Assembly (NCBI RefSeq): GCF_001641615.1
Contig: NZ_LRRU01000005.1
Coordinates: forward strand, 1-64,000
Origin: Pseudoalteromonas gelatinilytica
GTDB taxonomy: Bacteria; Pseudomonadota; Gammaproteobacteria; Enterobacterales; Alteromonadaceae
Reading direction: 5' to 3'
Length of the DNA: 64,000 nt
The position numbers and the translations under genes were made by a program. Positions 41,610 to 53,130 of this stretch are shown piece by piece. The notes under the pieces are model-generated. The model worked only from the letters and a program-made list of their open reading frames with translations. It had not been told where the DNA came from and made no database searches. How positions within the stretch are numbered: position 1 is the first letter of the stretch; the number at the start of each line of letters is the position of its first letter.

Positions 41610-42527
41610 ATGCTTTTCTTTTTCACTATGTTTGCTGTCATAAAATCATTTAGCTGGCTACGGACTGTGCCATGGCTATTTATAATCGCTGTTTACAGTA
41701 CTTTATTGCTTTCGCAAGGGCCTGCTAATGCGGTGAGTAATTTTGTGGCGCAATTGAGTATTGCTGCAACGATGGCCGTTGGCTCATTTGTTGCTGGTGG
41801 CACGGCTCTAGGAGGCGGTGCGGTAGCGTTTCCGGTAATGACCAAACTATTAGCAATTGAACCTGCGACAGCGAAAGTGTTCTCTCTTGCTATCCAAAGC
41901 TTTGGTATGACAGCAGCAGCTTTAACAATTATTTTTAGCCGTATCCCTTACTACAAACAAGTGGTGTTAATCGCGACGCCAATGGCTATTTTAGGCGCTG
42001 TATTGAGTTTATTGTTCATTGCTGATCATTTACCAAGGTTAGCGGTGAAAGGGGTCTTTAGCGCACTATTATTATGTTTTGCGTTGACCTTAGCATGGCG
42101 TATTTATCGCCGAGCTCAGCATATTTGTAGCCAAACAAAGATTATTGTGAATAAAACGCGGGTCGCGTTGATTGCAACGCTGGGTGGTGTTGCATCAGGG
42201 TTGGTAGGGTCGGGCGCCGATATTGCTATTTTTGCGCTGTTAGTTATTGCTTATAACGCGAATATCCAACGTGCAACGGCAACCACGGTGATCATTATGG
42301 CTGTGACGTCTGTCGTTGCAAGTATCGTGAATTATTTTTACCTCGAGACAATTAACTCACAAATTCAAGCCTACTTATTAGCTGCAATTCCTGTTGTGGT
42401 GCTTGGCGCACCGCTTGGTGCTTATGTGTGTGCAAAAGTGAAAAGCGGGCAACTCATTAGCTTTTTATTTCTACTCATTGCCCTCGAGGTGTCATTTACG
42501 ATTTATGAATTGCTGAGTGTTGTTTAA
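41610..42527 (+). CDS. TauE/SafE-family sulfite/anion exporter
   Basis: A 305-aa membrane protein with about eight helices. [26 protein letters not shown] (~57-82) and [18 protein letters not shown] (~198-215) are the two TauE repeats. The exported anion is not clear. TTG 41607 and ATG 41628 are other possible starts; no strong RBS. Its end overlaps nadE by 4 bp. Confidence 0.85.
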   Translation: MLFFFTMFAVIKSFSWLRTVPWLFIIAVYSTLLLSQGPANAVSNFVAQLSIAATMAVGSFVAGGTALGGGAVAFPVMTKLLAIEPATAKVFSLAIQSFGMTAAALTIIFSRIPYYKQVVLIATPMAILGAVLSLLFIADHLPRLAVKGVFSALLLCFALTLAWRIYRRAQHICSQTKIIVNKTRVALIATLGGVASGLVGSGADIAIFALLVIAYNANIQRATATTVIIMAVTSVVASIVNYFYLETINSQIQAYLLAAIPVVVLGAPLGAYVCAKVKSGQLISFLFLLIALEVSFTIYELLSVV

Positions 42528-43360
42528 AGCGCATCGTAAACAGTTGGGATCGCTTGGCGCTTATGCTGAGTACGTAAGTAAATGCCAGTCAGCTTTTCTT
42601 CAACTTCACTACTGACGTCTTTACCTTCTAAGAAATCATCAATTTGATCGTAAGTGAGGCCAAGCGCTTCTTCGTCAGTCAGGCCTGGGCGATCACATTC
42701 TAAATCGGCAGTCGGGGCTTTATGCACAAGTACTGCTGGCGCACCTAAGTGCTCAGCAAGTGCACGAACTTGACGTTTTGATAAACCAAATAGGGGGGCT
42801 AAATCACACGCTCCGTCACCAAATTTTGTGTAAAAACCAGTGATGTTCTCTGCACTGTGATCGGTACCAACAACTAACCCTTGGCAGAAGCCGGCAATTT
42901 CATATTGTGCAACCATGCGCTGGCGTGCTTTTACATTACCTTTGATAAAGTCGATTTTAGCTTGTTCTGGCAATTCGGCGCCACCACCAACAACCGCGGC
43001 CATTGCTTGTTCATGCATGCCATCGACAGCCGCTTTGATGTTAACCGTCATACGTTTACTCGGTTGAATAAAATCAACGGCTAGTTGTGCTTCGTCTTCG
43101 TCTGCTTGTACGCCGTAAGGTAAGCGCACAGCAATAAATTGATATTCGTTGGTGTTATGTTCTTGGTTTAATTCATCCACCGCTAATTGGCATAAACGGC
43201 CGCAGGTTGATGAGTCAACACCGCCACTGATCCCTAATACAAGTGAGCGAGAGTGCGCAGCAATAAGTCGGCTTTTAAGAAAGTTAACACGACGGGTGAT
43301 TTCCGCTTTTACATCAATAGTTGGTTGGACTTTCATTTCCGCCAGAATGTCGGCACGCAT
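42524..43360 (-). CDS. nadE: Ammonia-dependent NAD synthetase (NadE)
   Basis: A 278-aa enzyme that amidates nicotinic acid adenine dinucleotide. [20 protein letters not shown] (~37-56) is the PP-loop, [45 protein letters not shown] (~164-191) and [22 protein letters not shown] are family blocks. No glutaminase domain, so free ammonia is the donor as in E. coli NadE (275 aa). Confidence 0.95.
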   Translation of the reverse strand: MRADILAEMKVQPTIDVKAEITRRVNFLKSRLIAAHSRSLVLGISGGVDSSTCGRLCQLAVDELNQEHNTNEYQFIAVRLPYGVQADEDEAQLAVDFIQPSKRMTVNIKAAVDGMHEQAMAAVVGGGAELPEQAKIDFIKGNVKARQRMVAQYEIAGFCQGLVVGTDHSAENITGFYTKFGDGACDLAPLFGLSKRQVRALAEHLGAPAVLVHKAPTADLECDRPGLTDEEALGLTYDQIDDFLEGKDVSSEVEEKLTGIYLRTQHKRQAIPTVYDAL

Positions 43361-43427
43361 GGTAGAGCTCCTATTTTTCGTTGTGGTTGTCAGCGTTTAG
43401 TACATTATGTTACGGGCGCAGTTTTTA

Positions 43428-44054
43428 TTAAAGACCTAAATGCGCTTTTATTGCGTTAATTTGCTGCTTAAGATCTTCGATTTCGCTTCGTAATTGTTGC
43501 ACTTCACTACTGTTATCCTGCATCGGCTCGTTACTTGCCATGTCTTCAGTAATGCTGTCTGGGTCAACAAATAAGTGCATGTAGCGGCTCTCTCGCTTGC
43601 CTGGCTCTCGTGCTAAGCGCGCAACATGTTCTTGCTCTATAAGTGCATTTAATGCGGCTTCGACTTCATTGACGTTACTGAACTCAGCGAGGCGGTTGCT
43701 GCGAGTTCTCAGTTCGCCTGGTGTTTGCGGGCCACGTAACAGTAACAAACAAATTATGGCTCGTTGCTGCTCAGTAAATTGCAAACTGCCAAATTCGGTA
43801 TTACAAAAGCGGTGAGCGTATTTATTTACACGCCCTGATAGCCCTTCATCAACCGTCACTAAGCGTGATGCAATAAGCTCATCGAGTGTATCTTGGACTT
43901 GCGCTTCAGTGAGAGACAATACTGGCTCACGGTTAGATTTTTGATTACATGCATTAGTCAGTGAGTTTAAAGATAATGGATAATGTTCGGGTGTTGTACT
44001 TTGCTTTTCGAGTAAACAGCCAATAACACGTTGTTGAATTGATGATAATTGCAT
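43428..44054 (-). CDS. yceH: YceH family (DUF480) protein
   Basis: A 208-aa protein with two winged-helix units: [44 protein letters not shown] (~3-46) and [35 protein letters not shown] coiled-coil tail ([23 protein letters not shown]) ends the protein. DUF480 members are conserved, role unclear. It is 17 bp downstream of the hybrid kinase on the same strand order (kinase to the right), so the two may share a transcript. Confidence 0.9.
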   Translation of the reverse strand: MQLSSIQQRVIGCLLEKQSTTPEHYPLSLNSLTNACNQKSNREPVLSLTEAQVQDTLDELIASRLVTVDEGLSGRVNKYAHRFCNTEFGSLQFTEQQRAIICLLLLRGPQTPGELRTRSNRLAEFSNVNEVEAALNALIEQEHVARLAREPGKRESRYMHLFVDPDSITEDMASNEPMQDNSSEVQQLRSEIEDLKQQINAIKAHLGL

Positions 44055-44071
44055 GGTTTTACTCTCTTTCT

Positions 44072-47000
44072 TTATTCTTCAGTGGTTAGCCACACTGTTA
44101 ACTTTTTATTGAGCGAGTCAAATTTTAGGGGTTTGGTAACATAGTCGTTCATACCTGCGTTTAAACAACGCTCTTTGTCACCTTGCATCGCATTTGCAGT
44201 GAGTGCGACGATATTAACTCCCTGATGAGCTGCGCCTGCTTCACCTGCCCGAATGGCTCGTGTTGCTTGGTAACCATCCATTTCTGGCATTTGGCAATCC
44301 ATTAACACTAATTGATAGGGGCTTTGTTCTCGGCTTGAAAGTTTTGCAATCGCTTCAAGGCCATTTTCGGCAATATCAAAACTAATGCCTGCTTGTTTTA
44401 GCAACGAACCTGCCACCATCTGATTTACTTTATTATCTTCAACCAGCAACACTTGCGACTCAGCGCTACCGCTGTTTGTCATCACTTTGGTAATTAGGGT
44501 TTCTTTATTAACCTGCTGCTGTTCAATGTACTTGTCGTTCGCAAGAGCATTAAATAAATCAGACTGCGTTAATGGTTTAAAGATAATACTCTCAACTTTT
44601 AAGGTTTGTCTTGTTTGTTTTTCTGTTAGGCTCATAGGCGCCATTAAAATACGCTTGCAGCTGGTGGCATTGAAGTAGTTTAAGAACTCTTTCTGCAATT
44701 CTTTAGTAGCACTGTTATAAAACTTATAATCTATTAGAATTGCATCGCAGCCCTTATTATCAGGCATGGCTGCGCGATTTAATAAGTTTGGCATATCGCT
44801 GTAAGTTTCTACCTCAGCTCCCCACAACTGCAATTGCTTTTTGGCGATATTGCTGCTGAGCTTACAGCTATCAGCAATTAAGATATGTTTTTTATCAATA
44901 ATATGACTTGGCTCTGGCGCATGTTTCGTGTGATCACGTTTAACCTTTACTGAGAAATTAAAGGTGCTGCCTTCTCCGTATGAGCTAACGACACTGACAT
45001 CTCCAGCCATCAACTGACAAAGCTGTTTTACAATTGCAAGGCCAAGCCCCGTACCGCCGTATTGACGGGTGGTAGAGGCATCTGCTTGCGTGAATGAGTC
45101 AAATAAAGTGGCTTGCTTTTCAGGCTTAATTCCCACTCCCGAATCAATAACAGAGCAGTTCAAGAACAATTCTTCATTGCTAGTTTCGAGCTTGGCGATA
45201 ACAATTATCTCACCATCTTTTGTGAATTTAACCGCGTTGCTCACTAGGTTATTGATGATTTGCCTAATCCGATTGGGGTCACTGATAATAAACCCGTGAT
45301 GAAGATTCGTTGTATCAAGCAGTAGTTTGGTATTGTTCTGTTCAGCCTTAATAGCAAACGATTCGATTGTGTCGCCTAGTAATTTAGACACGTTGAAGCT
45401 GACATTTTCAATATCGAGTTTACCAGCCTCAATTTTAGAGAAATCTAAAATATCATTAATGATATGCAGTAAAGACTCTGCTGATGATTGCGCAAGTTCA
45501 AGATGGTGGTTTTGTTGGCTATCTAGCTTGCTTTGTTTAATGATATTGAGCATGCCGATCACGCCATTCATCGGGGTGCGGATCTCATGACTCATACTCG
45601 CTAAAAATTCACTTTTGGCTTTTACGGCTTGTTCTGCAGCTTCTTTTGCTTGAACGAGTTGTTGTTCGGTCTCTATACGACGTTGGCTGGCATGCAAACT
45701 ACCAATGAGTGCGGCAACGGCAATTAAAAAGCTTTCTTCATTTTTACTCCAATGCCTACGTGTAAAGCATTTTTCAGCGCACACCACCCCCATGCTTTTA
45801 CTCCCTGTGGGAATAATCACCGTTAACATTGAGCGTATATTAAACCAATCTAGGTAATTGCTACGAAGATCACTTGTCAGAGGGTGTTGCTGGGCATCGC
45901 TGGCATTAATTACTGCGTGATTATTAATGGCATCAAAATAGTTTTGAAATTCAATTTGTTGCAACGATATGGCTTCATTAAATTCGGGTTGGCTCTGATC
46001 GTGAATGGCAAAGGTGTTGAGCGATTGTCGATCGTCACTGAATAGCCAGATACTGGCGCGATCTATATCAAATGCATGACAAATGGCTTGCACAATAACA
46101 TGCTTGGAGAGGTTTAGATTACCTGTCAGTACCGCATCATTGACGGTGAGAGACGCTAAAATCTCGTTATGTAAGGCGATTTTGTTATTTTCGAGCTCAA
46201 CACGTTTACGGGTATCAATATTTTGCAGTGAGCCAAAAAGTTTTATACAACGACCATTTTTGTGTTCGGCTTCACCATGTAGCAGCACCCAAATTTCATC
46301 ACCTTCTGCAGTGATGATCTCAACTTGTGTTTCAAAACTTTCACCATACTTGATTGCGCGCTCGTTCAAACGGCGAATTTTATCGCGGCTTTCGCCAGCT
46401 TTGAAATGGGTAAAGTTAGCAGGCCACTCAGGTTGAACATTCAGTGGAAACTTAAATATTTGCTTGGTCATATCTGACCAATACACGGTTTTTGTTTCAA
46501 GGTTAAATGACCATGCACCCACTTTGGCAAGGCTACTCATGGTTTCTAACATGCGTTCGCTTTTGTACTGTCTTTCAACCATGCGCAAAAAGAATAGTGA
46601 AGCACAAGCAAACAAAATGCAGAACAAAATAATGGCGAATCTTAGAGGCCAAACAGCAGAGCTTGGTGGCTGCCAGCCAGATTTTGGCGAGGCATACATG
46701 CGCCACTCACCACCGGGCAGGTTTATCGTAAAGCTTAGAGGTTTTGTGTTAAGTATATCTTCTGAGCCATAGAAAAAATCGCCTTGTAAACCGCGACCAC
46801 CACGGCCTTGCAGTGCAACATCATAATGCTGGCTAAGCGCAATCAAACCCGAATTGCTATAGATTTTATTTACATCGAGTACGACCGAGAGGAGTCCCCA
46901 AAAAGTGTTCTCAGGAGGAATGAACACCGGCATTCTTGCTATCAGCGCTTGGCCTCCTTGTACAAGCTCCAAAGGGCCTGCCATAACAATACGATTTTCA

Positions 47001-47437
47001 TCTCGAGCTCTAATCGCATCATCACGCTGTGCTGGATTTTCTAAAAAGTTTAGCCCGATGGATTTTTCGTTGCCTGCGAGAGGATAAGTCATTTGGATAA
47101 TCATATCCGGTGCTGCACCGATGTTTCTAAGTTCTGAAGAGGTTGCGAATAAGGGCGCGGCTATTTGCTCATAGCGAGCTTGGTCTAAATTGGGTTCGGC
47201 AGCAACGGCAACGGCAAGGCCCCTAACAAGTTGAATGTTAGATACTAAGGTGGCTTCGAGCTCTGCACGATAGGCGCTGATTTTTGCAAGCTCCTGCGCC
47301 CGAAAAGCATCTTTCTCACGGCTGTAATTAATTTGGTCGATGACGAAGCCAATTACCACCACACAGGCGAGTGAAACCCAGAAGGCTAGCTTCAGTTTTT
47401 GCAGCTTTTTATTATCTGTTTCGGTGGCTAGCGGCAT
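44072..47437 (-). CDS. CHASE-PAS-GAF hybrid histidine kinase with two receivers
   Basis: A 1121-aa membrane kinase. Helix ~15-35, periplasmic CHASE domain ~45-255 ([24 protein letters not shown]), helix ~266-285, PAS ~300-410, GAF ~435-590, HisKA with [12 protein letters not shown] (His617), HATPase (~715-835, [18 protein letters not shown]), a first receiver-like domain (~850-965; Asp903 in ILIDYKF but a poor acidic pair) and a full second receiver (~995-1115; DN at 1001, Asp1047 in [15 protein letters not shown]). CHASE domains sense small extracellular molecules. No partner is coded beside it apart from YceH. Confidence 0.93.
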   Translation of the reverse strand: MPLATETDNKKLQKLKLAFWVSLACVVVIGFVIDQINYSREKDAFRAQELAKISAYRAELEATLVSNIQLVRGLAVAVAAEPNLDQARYEQIAAPLFATSSELRNIGAAPDMIIQMTYPLAGNEKSIGLNFLENPAQRDDAIRARDENRIVMAGPLELVQGGQALIARMPVFIPPENTFWGLLSVVLDVNKIYSNSGLIALSQHYDVALQGRGGRGLQGDFFYGSEDILNTKPLSFTINLPGGEWRMYASPKSGWQPPSSAVWPLRFAIILFCILFACASLFFLRMVERQYKSERMLETMSSLAKVGAWSFNLETKTVYWSDMTKQIFKFPLNVQPEWPANFTHFKAGESRDKIRRLNERAIKYGESFETQVEIITAEGDEIWVLLHGEAEHKNGRCIKLFGSLQNIDTRKRVELENNKIALHNEILASLTVNDAVLTGNLNLSKHVIVQAICHAFDIDRASIWLFSDDRQSLNTFAIHDQSQPEFNEAISLQQIEFQNYFDAINNHAVINASDAQQHPLTSDLRSNYLDWFNIRSMLTVIIPTGSKSMGVVCAEKCFTRRHWSKNEESFLIAVAALIGSLHASQRRIETEQQLVQAKEAAEQAVKAKSEFLASMSHEIRTPMNGVIGMLNIIKQSKLDSQQNHHLELAQSSAESLLHIINDILDFSKIEAGKLDIENVSFNVSKLLGDTIESFAIKAEQNNTKLLLDTTNLHHGFIISDPNRIRQIINNLVSNAVKFTKDGEIIVIAKLETSNEELFLNCSVIDSGVGIKPEKQATLFDSFTQADASTTRQYGGTGLGLAIVKQLCQLMAGDVSVVSSYGEGSTFNFSVKVKRDHTKHAPEPSHIIDKKHILIADSCKLSSNIAKKQLQLWGAEVETYSDMPNLLNRAAMPDNKGCDAILIDYKFYNSATKELQKEFLNYFNATSCKRILMAPMSLTEKQTRQTLKVESIIFKPLTQSDLFNALANDKYIEQQQVNKETLITKVMTNSGSAESQVLLVEDNKVNQMVAGSLLKQAGISFDIAENGLEAIAKLSSREQSPYQLVLMDCQMPEMDGYQATRAIRAGEAGAAHQGVNIVALTANAMQGDKERCLNAGMNDYVTKPLKFDSLNKKLTVWLTTEE

Positions 47438-47602
47438 GAGAAATATCGGGTTTTATACTTTCTACCTACTATAGACAATTTCTGTGGTAATTAACAATGA
47501 ACAGTAGACTAAGAGTACTAATTGCAATTATTTGTATCGCAACACTATTCTTTCACAAAACTCAGGTTAATATAGTGTTACTTTAGCGCAAGGATAATTG
47601 GC

Positions 47603-49885
47603 ATGTTTAAGATAATCAAATGGTTACTCATAGGTTTGTTCGTGGTGGTGTTACTCGCAACCGGGCTTGTTTATGGCGTATTAAACTTAAGTTTACCGGC
47701 ACTTGATGGCCGTGGTAAAAGTGGCGCTATTGCGCAGTCTGTCAAGATCGAGCGAGATACGTTGGGGCAAGCTGTTATTCATGCCGAAAACCGTTTAGAT
47801 GCGGCCTATGCATTAGGCTTTGCGCATGGTCAGGATCGATTCTTTCAGATGGATTTACTGCGCCGTAATGCTGCTGGCGAACTCAGCGAGTTATTTGGTA
47901 AAGCCGCTATTGGACTTGATAAAAAAATGCGCTTTCATCAGCTACGTAAACGTAGTCAGATTGCGGTTGCACAATTACCCGCTAAAGATAAAGCGCTATT
48001 AAAAGCGTATGCGAATGGAGTCAATGAAGGCCATGCACAAGTTGGCTATGATAGTTTTGAGTATTTACTCACTGGCGCTGAAGCAAAGCCTTGGCAAAGT
48101 GAAGATAGCTTGCTAATCATTTTTAGCATGTACCTTGATTTGCAATCGACGACGTTTCAGCGTGACAAAGCATTGATCGAAATCGAAGATTTATATGGCA
48201 AGGAGATGGTTGACTTTATTACGCAGCCTAGCCTCTATCAAGCTGCACTCGATAACAGCCAATTAGCGCCTTATGACGGCGGTATTCCTAATCTTAAAGA
48301 CGCTCAATGGGCTATGACAGAGATTGCCGACCGAAAAGAACTTGGCAGTAATAACTGGGCTGTAACTGGGCAGCTAACTGAAACCGGTGCAGCCATGCTG
48401 TCTGACGATATGCACTTATCATTTGCAGTGCCAATCATTTGGTACCGTGCTCAGCTTAATTACCCTCTCAATGGCGAAATGCAACAAATCACTGGTGTGT
48501 CTTTACCAGGCGCTCCTGCCATTGTTGTTGGGACCAATAATAAAATTGCGTGGGGATTCACTAACGGTTATTTAGATACAGCGGATTGGGTCGCACTTGA
48601 GAGTAAAGAGAAAACCTGGCAAATAGATGAACCAATTTTACTCAATGACGGCAACAGCGAAAATTACGCTTTAACCATGAGTGAGTACGGCCCGGTTAAA
48701 GAAATTAACGGCAAACCTTATGCGCTAAGTTGGGTTGCTCACCATGAGTATGCGGTTGATATGGAATTACTTAAGCTTGAGCAAGCAAACACTGTTGACG
48801 ATGCATTAGCACTTGCTGCTGAGGTGGGAATTCCTGTACAAAATTTAATGGTCGTTGATGATAAAGGTAATGCAGCTTGGAAGAATATGGGGGCTGTGCC
48901 TGCCCGTAAAGTTCCGCATCAATTAGCTGTTTCAGAGCAAGCGTATCCTGCAGCATGGCATGATAACGAAACGCAGCGTCCATTTGTAAAAAATCCAGAA
49001 AGTGGCCGATTATGGACAGGCAACTCACGAGTCGTTTCAGCAGAGGATGATCAGCGCTTTGGTAATGGTGGTTATGCAATGGGGGCTCGCTCGGCACAAA
49101 TTCGCGATCGCCTATTTGAAAAGCAGCAGTTTAACGAACACGATTTTTACGACTTACAACATGATAACGAAGCGCGTTTCTTAACGGCTTGGCATAAACT
49201 GCTGGTCAAACAGCTTAGCGCTGCCGGCGATAAATATGCCCTGTATTTAAAAGAGCTAAATAATTGGCAGGCGTGTGCTTGTAGCGACTCAATTGGCTAC
49301 ACCCTAGTCAAACGCTACCGCAGTGAAGTGATTAATGGCTTATTTAGTCCGTTAGAGAATAAGCTAAAAGCCCTCGATAGTAGCTTAAAACCAGTAAAGC
49401 GAGACTTAGAGCCCGCTGTTTGGCAACTTATCGAAGAGCAGCCTCAGGCATGGTTAAATCCTGAGTATGCAAACTGGCAACAGCAAATGGTAGGAGCTTT
49501 TGATCGCGTTATCACCAAACTAACCGAGCAATACGGTAAAAACCCGCACAGCTGGGAGTGGGGCAAGGTTAACGAATTAGTGATTGAGCACCCATTTGCT
49601 AAGCAAATACCCGCATTGAAAAGTTTACTGAATATGCCAACAGCGCCAGGGTTTGGTGATACCTTTATGCCTTCGGTGCAAGGACGTAGCTTTGGCGCTT
49701 CGCAGCGCTTTATTGTCCAACCTGGGCACTTAGATAAAGCAATTATGGCAATTCCGGGAGGGCAGTCTGGGCACCCATTGTCAGAATTTTACCGCGCAGG
49801 ATTTAATGATTATGTCAGTAATGGTTTAACACCATTATTGCCGCAAGAGATTGCCCACAGTATCACTATCGATGCGGTTAATTAA
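47603..49885 (+). CDS. Penicillin acylase-family N-terminal nucleophile hydrolase
   Basis: A 760-aa protein with an N-terminal hydrophobic segment (~5-28), then an alpha-like subunit, a spacer and the nucleophile Ser249 in ELGSNNWAVTG, where autocleavage would give the beta chain. ERDTLGQAVIHAENRLDAAYALGFAHGQDRFFQMDLLRR is the family entry region. Relatives include penicillin G acylases and acyl-homoserine-lactone acylases (quorum quenching), so an amide substrate with an acyl chain is expected. Convergent with the diguanylate cyclase, 8-bp overlap. Confidence 0.92.
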   Translation: MFKIIKWLLIGLFVVVLLATGLVYGVLNLSLPALDGRGKSGAIAQSVKIERDTLGQAVIHAENRLDAAYALGFAHGQDRFFQMDLLRRNAAGELSELFGKAAIGLDKKMRFHQLRKRSQIAVAQLPAKDKALLKAYANGVNEGHAQVGYDSFEYLLTGAEAKPWQSEDSLLIIFSMYLDLQSTTFQRDKALIEIEDLYGKEMVDFITQPSLYQAALDNSQLAPYDGGIPNLKDAQWAMTEIADRKELGSNNWAVTGQLTETGAAMLSDDMHLSFAVPIIWYRAQLNYPLNGEMQQITGVSLPGAPAIVVGTNNKIAWGFTNGYLDTADWVALESKEKTWQIDEPILLNDGNSENYALTMSEYGPVKEINGKPYALSWVAHHEYAVDMELLKLEQANTVDDALALAAEVGIPVQNLMVVDDKGNAAWKNMGAVPARKVPHQLAVSEQAYPAAWHDNETQRPFVKNPESGRLWTGNSRVVSAEDDQRFGNGGYAMGARSAQIRDRLFEKQQFNEHDFYDLQHDNEARFLTAWHKLLVKQLSAAGDKYALYLKELNNWQACACSDSIGYTLVKRYRSEVINGLFSPLENKLKALDSSLKPVKRDLEPAVWQLIEEQPQAWLNPEYANWQQQMVGAFDRVITKLTEQYGKNPHSWEWGKVNELVIEHPFAKQIPALKSLLNMPTAPGFGDTFMPSVQGRSFGASQRFIVQPGHLDKAIMAIPGGQSGHPLSEFYRAGFNDYVSNGLTPLLPQEIAHSITIDAVN

Positions 49886-51008
49886 CCGCATCAGCATCTT
49901 TAAAAGCAGGGTGTTGGCCTTTGGCAACGGTTGTTTGGTTGCGCCCTGCATGCTTACTTTTATACAGCGCCTCATCGGCGTGCTGTAGCATTTTTTCTAT
50001 TGAAGCGAGCGGTTGCCATTCAATAAGCCCAAAACTCATGGTGACATTGAGATCAGGAAACTCGTGATGCGCCTCTAATTCGGCGATTTTTAAACGTAGC
50101 GCTTCAATTTTTGCAAAGGCTTGTTTTGCATCTGTATTGGTTAATAAAATTAAAAACTCTTCACCCCCCCAACGTACCGCAATATCGTCATCATCAATAA
50201 ATTGGCGAATGAGCCTTGCGACATTAATGAGCACCGTATCACCTTTTTCGTGGCCGTAATTGTCATTAATATTTTTAAATTTATCGATGTCAGCCATAAC
50301 AATGCAAAGGTTGCTCTCAAGCTCGATGCTTTTTTGATGTGCAGCAGTAATCAGCTTTTTTGCAAAACGGCGGTTATAGAGTTTAGTGAGTGGGTCGCGA
50401 GCGGCCATGTCGGTTAACTCAACACGTTGTGACAAGGTGATTTCTCTAATTAGACCCATGCCGTAGACCATAGGTAAGCCAGCAATAATGATGTTGATCA
50501 CATTCACGTGTGGGAGGAGTTCAGGGTAAGCAAAACTGTACTGAACATCTGCAAAAAATACATACAGCAGGGCGAATGTCGCAATCATCATTAGGCTATA
50601 AAAAGCAGCGCGTTTAAAGGTTAATTGATAATCGATCATTAAAATACAAGACACTGTCCACAAGTAAAATTGAAAGCCTGCACCTAAGCCTAGGGTGGCG
50701 CAGACAATCACTGCATGAATAATTACTTCTAGACAAAATACTCTGAGTGCTAGCGAAGTCAGTCCTTGCTTAATTAAGAAGATACCGCTGGCCCAAGCAA
50801 ACACGCTCAAAATATTAACTAACGCAAGCATGTTCGCCCCTATGTGGGCAAATGCGGGGATCAGCAAAGCATGAACAATTAGCGCAAAGTATGCGATTTT
50901 GGAAATAATCAGAAATTTAACGTGTTCAATTTCTTCTAAGCCAGATTGCTTTGATTGTTTTAATAAATGTTTGATCAATCCAACCTCTAATACACATGGA
51001 AGTAGCAT
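49878..51008 (-). CDS. Membrane-bound diguanylate cyclase
   Basis: A 376-aa protein with about six hydrophobic helices (~30-190) and a C-terminal GGDEF domain (~200-370). The active site is RWGGEEF (GGEEF at 281-285), preceded by DPLTKLYNRR and MADIDKFKNINDNYGHEKGD. The RxxD inhibitory site is missing (Asp272 where Arg is expected), so feedback by c-di-GMP at that site is unlikely. The ATG at 51008 lacks an RBS; a TTG at 50978 behind GAGG may be the true start. Confidence 0.9.
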   Translation of the reverse strand: MLLPCVLEVGLIKHLLKQSKQSGLEEIEHVKFLIISKIAYFALIVHALLIPAFAHIGANMLALVNILSVFAWASGIFLIKQGLTSLALRVFCLEVIIHAVIVCATLGLGAGFQFYLWTVSCILMIDYQLTFKRAAFYSLMMIATFALLYVFFADVQYSFAYPELLPHVNVINIIIAGLPMVYGMGLIREITLSQRVELTDMAARDPLTKLYNRRFAKKLITAAHQKSIELESNLCIVMADIDKFKNINDNYGHEKGDTVLINVARLIRQFIDDDDIAVRWGGEEFLILLTNTDAKQAFAKIEALRLKIAELEAHHEFPDLNVTMSFGLIEWQPLASIEKMLQHADEALYKSKHAGRNQTTVAKGQHPAFKDADAVN

Positions 51009-51239
51009 AATTATAGATTAAAAGCTGAACAATGCAGGTTTATAATTGCTCGCTTTTGCTTTGTAAACTTAGGTAGGTTCTGTTTATGAATGAGGCTAAG
51101 CGTTTGTTCACATCGAGTTTGCTAAGCTTAGGGCTTGGCAGAGTTTGCAATTGATGCCACTCTAGTTAAAGCAAATCAAGAAACATACTGACTCAATGTT
51201 TGCTGTGATTATTCTCTCGTGCCTAAAAAAGGAGTATCT

Positions 51240-52772
51240 ATGCCGGCGGAAAAAACGCATTTAGCGATCTGTAATCTCACTAAAGAACAGTATCCACAAA
51301 TCAAAACTCTGATGGATCAAGCCTATCCAGGGCTTGGTGGGGCTTGGCCTAGCCACACTATTTTTAGGCTGATAGACCAGTTTCCGGAAGGGCAAATAGG
51401 CATCGTCGATGATGGTGTCTTGGTGGGCATCGCCTTGAGTGTGCAGGTAGATTACGCGCGCTTTTCTAACCCTCATACCTACGAAGACATTGTTGATGGT
51501 CACGACCGAGTATTTAGTGACCCTGAGGGTGATGCACTTTATGGTTTGGATGTGGTTATTTCATCGACTCATCGAGGGATGCGACTTGGCAGACGTTTAT
51601 ACGATGCACGAAAAGAGCTGTGCCGTCAGTACAACTTACGCGCTATTTTAGCGGGTGGGCGAATTCCGCGATATTACAATCACAGTGCAGAGATGTCTCC
51701 TATGGAGTACATCGAAAAAGTTGACCACAAAGAGCTGTACGATCCGATTTTAAGCTTTCAGCTATCTAATGATTTCCAAGTTAAACGTTTACTTAAAAAG
51801 TATCTTCCTGAAGATCAGGAATCCGTTGGTTATGCCACTTTACTAGAGTGGAATAATATTATGTTTGAGCCCACTGATACGGTACTTGAGTCGACTAAAT
51901 CAATTGTGCGTGTCGGTGCTGTACAGTGGCAAATGCGCTGTGTTGAGTCTGTGGAAGAACTGCTCAAGCAGGTGGAATATTTTGTTGATACGGTGTCTGA
52001 CTATAAAAGTGACTTTATTCTGTTTCCGGAATTTTTCAATGCTCCATTAATGGGGCTCACTGAGCAAAGTAATCAAACGGAAGCAATTCGCTATCTGGCC
52101 GAATACACAGAAACATTCCGTGATGCGATGTCGCGCATGGCGGTTGAATACAATGCCAATATTATCACCGGCTCAATGCCGCTCGCAGAAGATGACAAGA
52201 TTTATAATGTCAGCTATTTGTGCCACCGTAGCGGTAAAATTGATGAGCAGCGCAAAATTCATATTACGCCCCATGAGCAAAATGACTGGGTGATCCAAGG
52301 CGGTGACAAAATTGCGGTATTTGAAACGGATGCGGGTCGTGTCGGTATTCAAATTTGTTACGATGTTGAGTTCCCTGAGCTGTCGCGTATTCTCGCTAAG
52401 CAAGGGCTGGATATTTTGTTCGTGCCATTTTGGACGGATACTAAAAACAGTTACTTACGTGTTCGTCATTGTGCGCAAGCACGTGCAATCGAAAATGAAT
52501 GTTATGTTGTGATTGCAGGCTCGGTTGGTAACCTACCAGAGGTAGAAAGTTTAGATGTACAGTACTCACAATCGGCAGTGCTTACCCCATCTGATTTCTC
52601 ATTCCCGCATGATGCGACCTTGAATGAAGCAACACCGAATACCGAAATGCTGTTATTCAGTGATTTAGATATGGATAAACTGAAAATTCTTCACAGTGAA
52701 GGTACGGTAAGAAACTTAAAAGACCGCCGTGAAGATTTGTATGACGTGATCTTGAAAAAGCGAGATCAATAA
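51240..52772 (+). CDS. GNAT acetyltransferase-nitrilase fusion
   Basis: AGGAG 6 bases before the ATG at 51240 fixes the start (510 aa). Residues ~5-200 are a GNAT domain (VVISSTHRGMRLGRRLYDARKELC is the acetyl-CoA loop); ~220-500 are a carbon-nitrogen hydrolase with Glu264 (LFPEFF), Lys339 (RKIHIT) and Cys373 (IQICYDVEFPE). It should hydrolyse an amide or nitrile, perhaps after acetylation. It is coupled by TAATG to a SugE/Gdx-type exporter, which hints at a guanidino or quaternary-amine compound. The 231-bp leader (51009-51239) shows no guanidine riboswitch I can recognise. Confidence 0.9.
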   Translation: MPAEKTHLAICNLTKEQYPQIKTLMDQAYPGLGGAWPSHTIFRLIDQFPEGQIGIVDDGVLVGIALSVQVDYARFSNPHTYEDIVDGHDRVFSDPEGDALYGLDVVISSTHRGMRLGRRLYDARKELCRQYNLRAILAGGRIPRYYNHSAEMSPMEYIEKVDHKELYDPILSFQLSNDFQVKRLLKKYLPEDQESVGYATLLEWNNIMFEPTDTVLESTKSIVRVGAVQWQMRCVESVEELLKQVEYFVDTVSDYKSDFILFPEFFNAPLMGLTEQSNQTEAIRYLAEYTETFRDAMSRMAVEYNANIITGSMPLAEDDKIYNVSYLCHRSGKIDEQRKIHITPHEQNDWVIQGGDKIAVFETDAGRVGIQICYDVEFPELSRILAKQGLDILFVPFWTDTKNSYLRVRHCAQARAIENECYVVIAGSVGNLPEVESLDVQYSQSAVLTPSDFSFPHDATLNEATPNTEMLLFSDLDMDKLKILHSEGTVRNLKDRREDLYDVILKKRDQ

Positions 52773-53089
52773 TGGCGTGGTTGTATTTAATTGTCGCAGG
52801 TCTGTTAGAAATTGGCTGGCCTGTTGGCCTTAAGATGTCTCAACAGGCAGACAGCCGCTGGTTAGGCATTGCAATAGCCGTCGCCTTTATGGTCGCTAGT
52901 GGCTTTATGTTGTGGTTGGCGCAGAAGGATATTCCGATGGGGACATCCTATGCTGTATGGACAGGGATCGGTGCAGCGGGCACTTTCTTGGTCGGTATTT
53001 TATTTTATGGTGATGCCGCCACATTTGGCCGCATTGCCGGAGTACTGCTGATAATTAGCGGAGTGATAACGCTCAAAATTAGTCATTAA
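52772..53089 (+). CDS. sugE: SMR exporter, SugE/Gdx type
   Basis: A 105-aa four-helix small multidrug resistance protein. WLYLIVAGLLEIGWPVGLKMS carries the essential Glu13, and GTSYAVWTGIGAAGTFLVGILFYGD is very close to E. coli SugE, now known as the guanidinium exporter Gdx. It is the second gene of a coupled pair with the GNAT-nitrilase fusion. A perfect terminator follows. Confidence 0.9.
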   Translation: MAWLYLIVAGLLEIGWPVGLKMSQQADSRWLGIAIAVAFMVASGFMLWLAQKDIPMGTSYAVWTGIGAAGTFLVGILFYGDAATFGRIAGVLLIISGVITLKISH

Positions 53090-53113
53090 AAAAGCGGCAA
53101 TAGCCGCTTTTTT
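53088..53113. terminator. Terminator after the SugE gene
   Basis: AAAAAAGCGGC (53088-53098), AATA loop and GCCGCTTTTTT (53103-53113). Both strands carry T-runs, so it also ends the convergent EamA transcript. Confidence 0.92.
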
Positions 53114-53130
53114 AATGACTAGAAACGCAC

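Noticed and set aside
51009..51239. Guanidine riboswitch before the GNAT-nitrilase gene
   Set aside because: I could not find the conserved ykkC or mini-ykkC motifs by eye; a covariance search would settle it.
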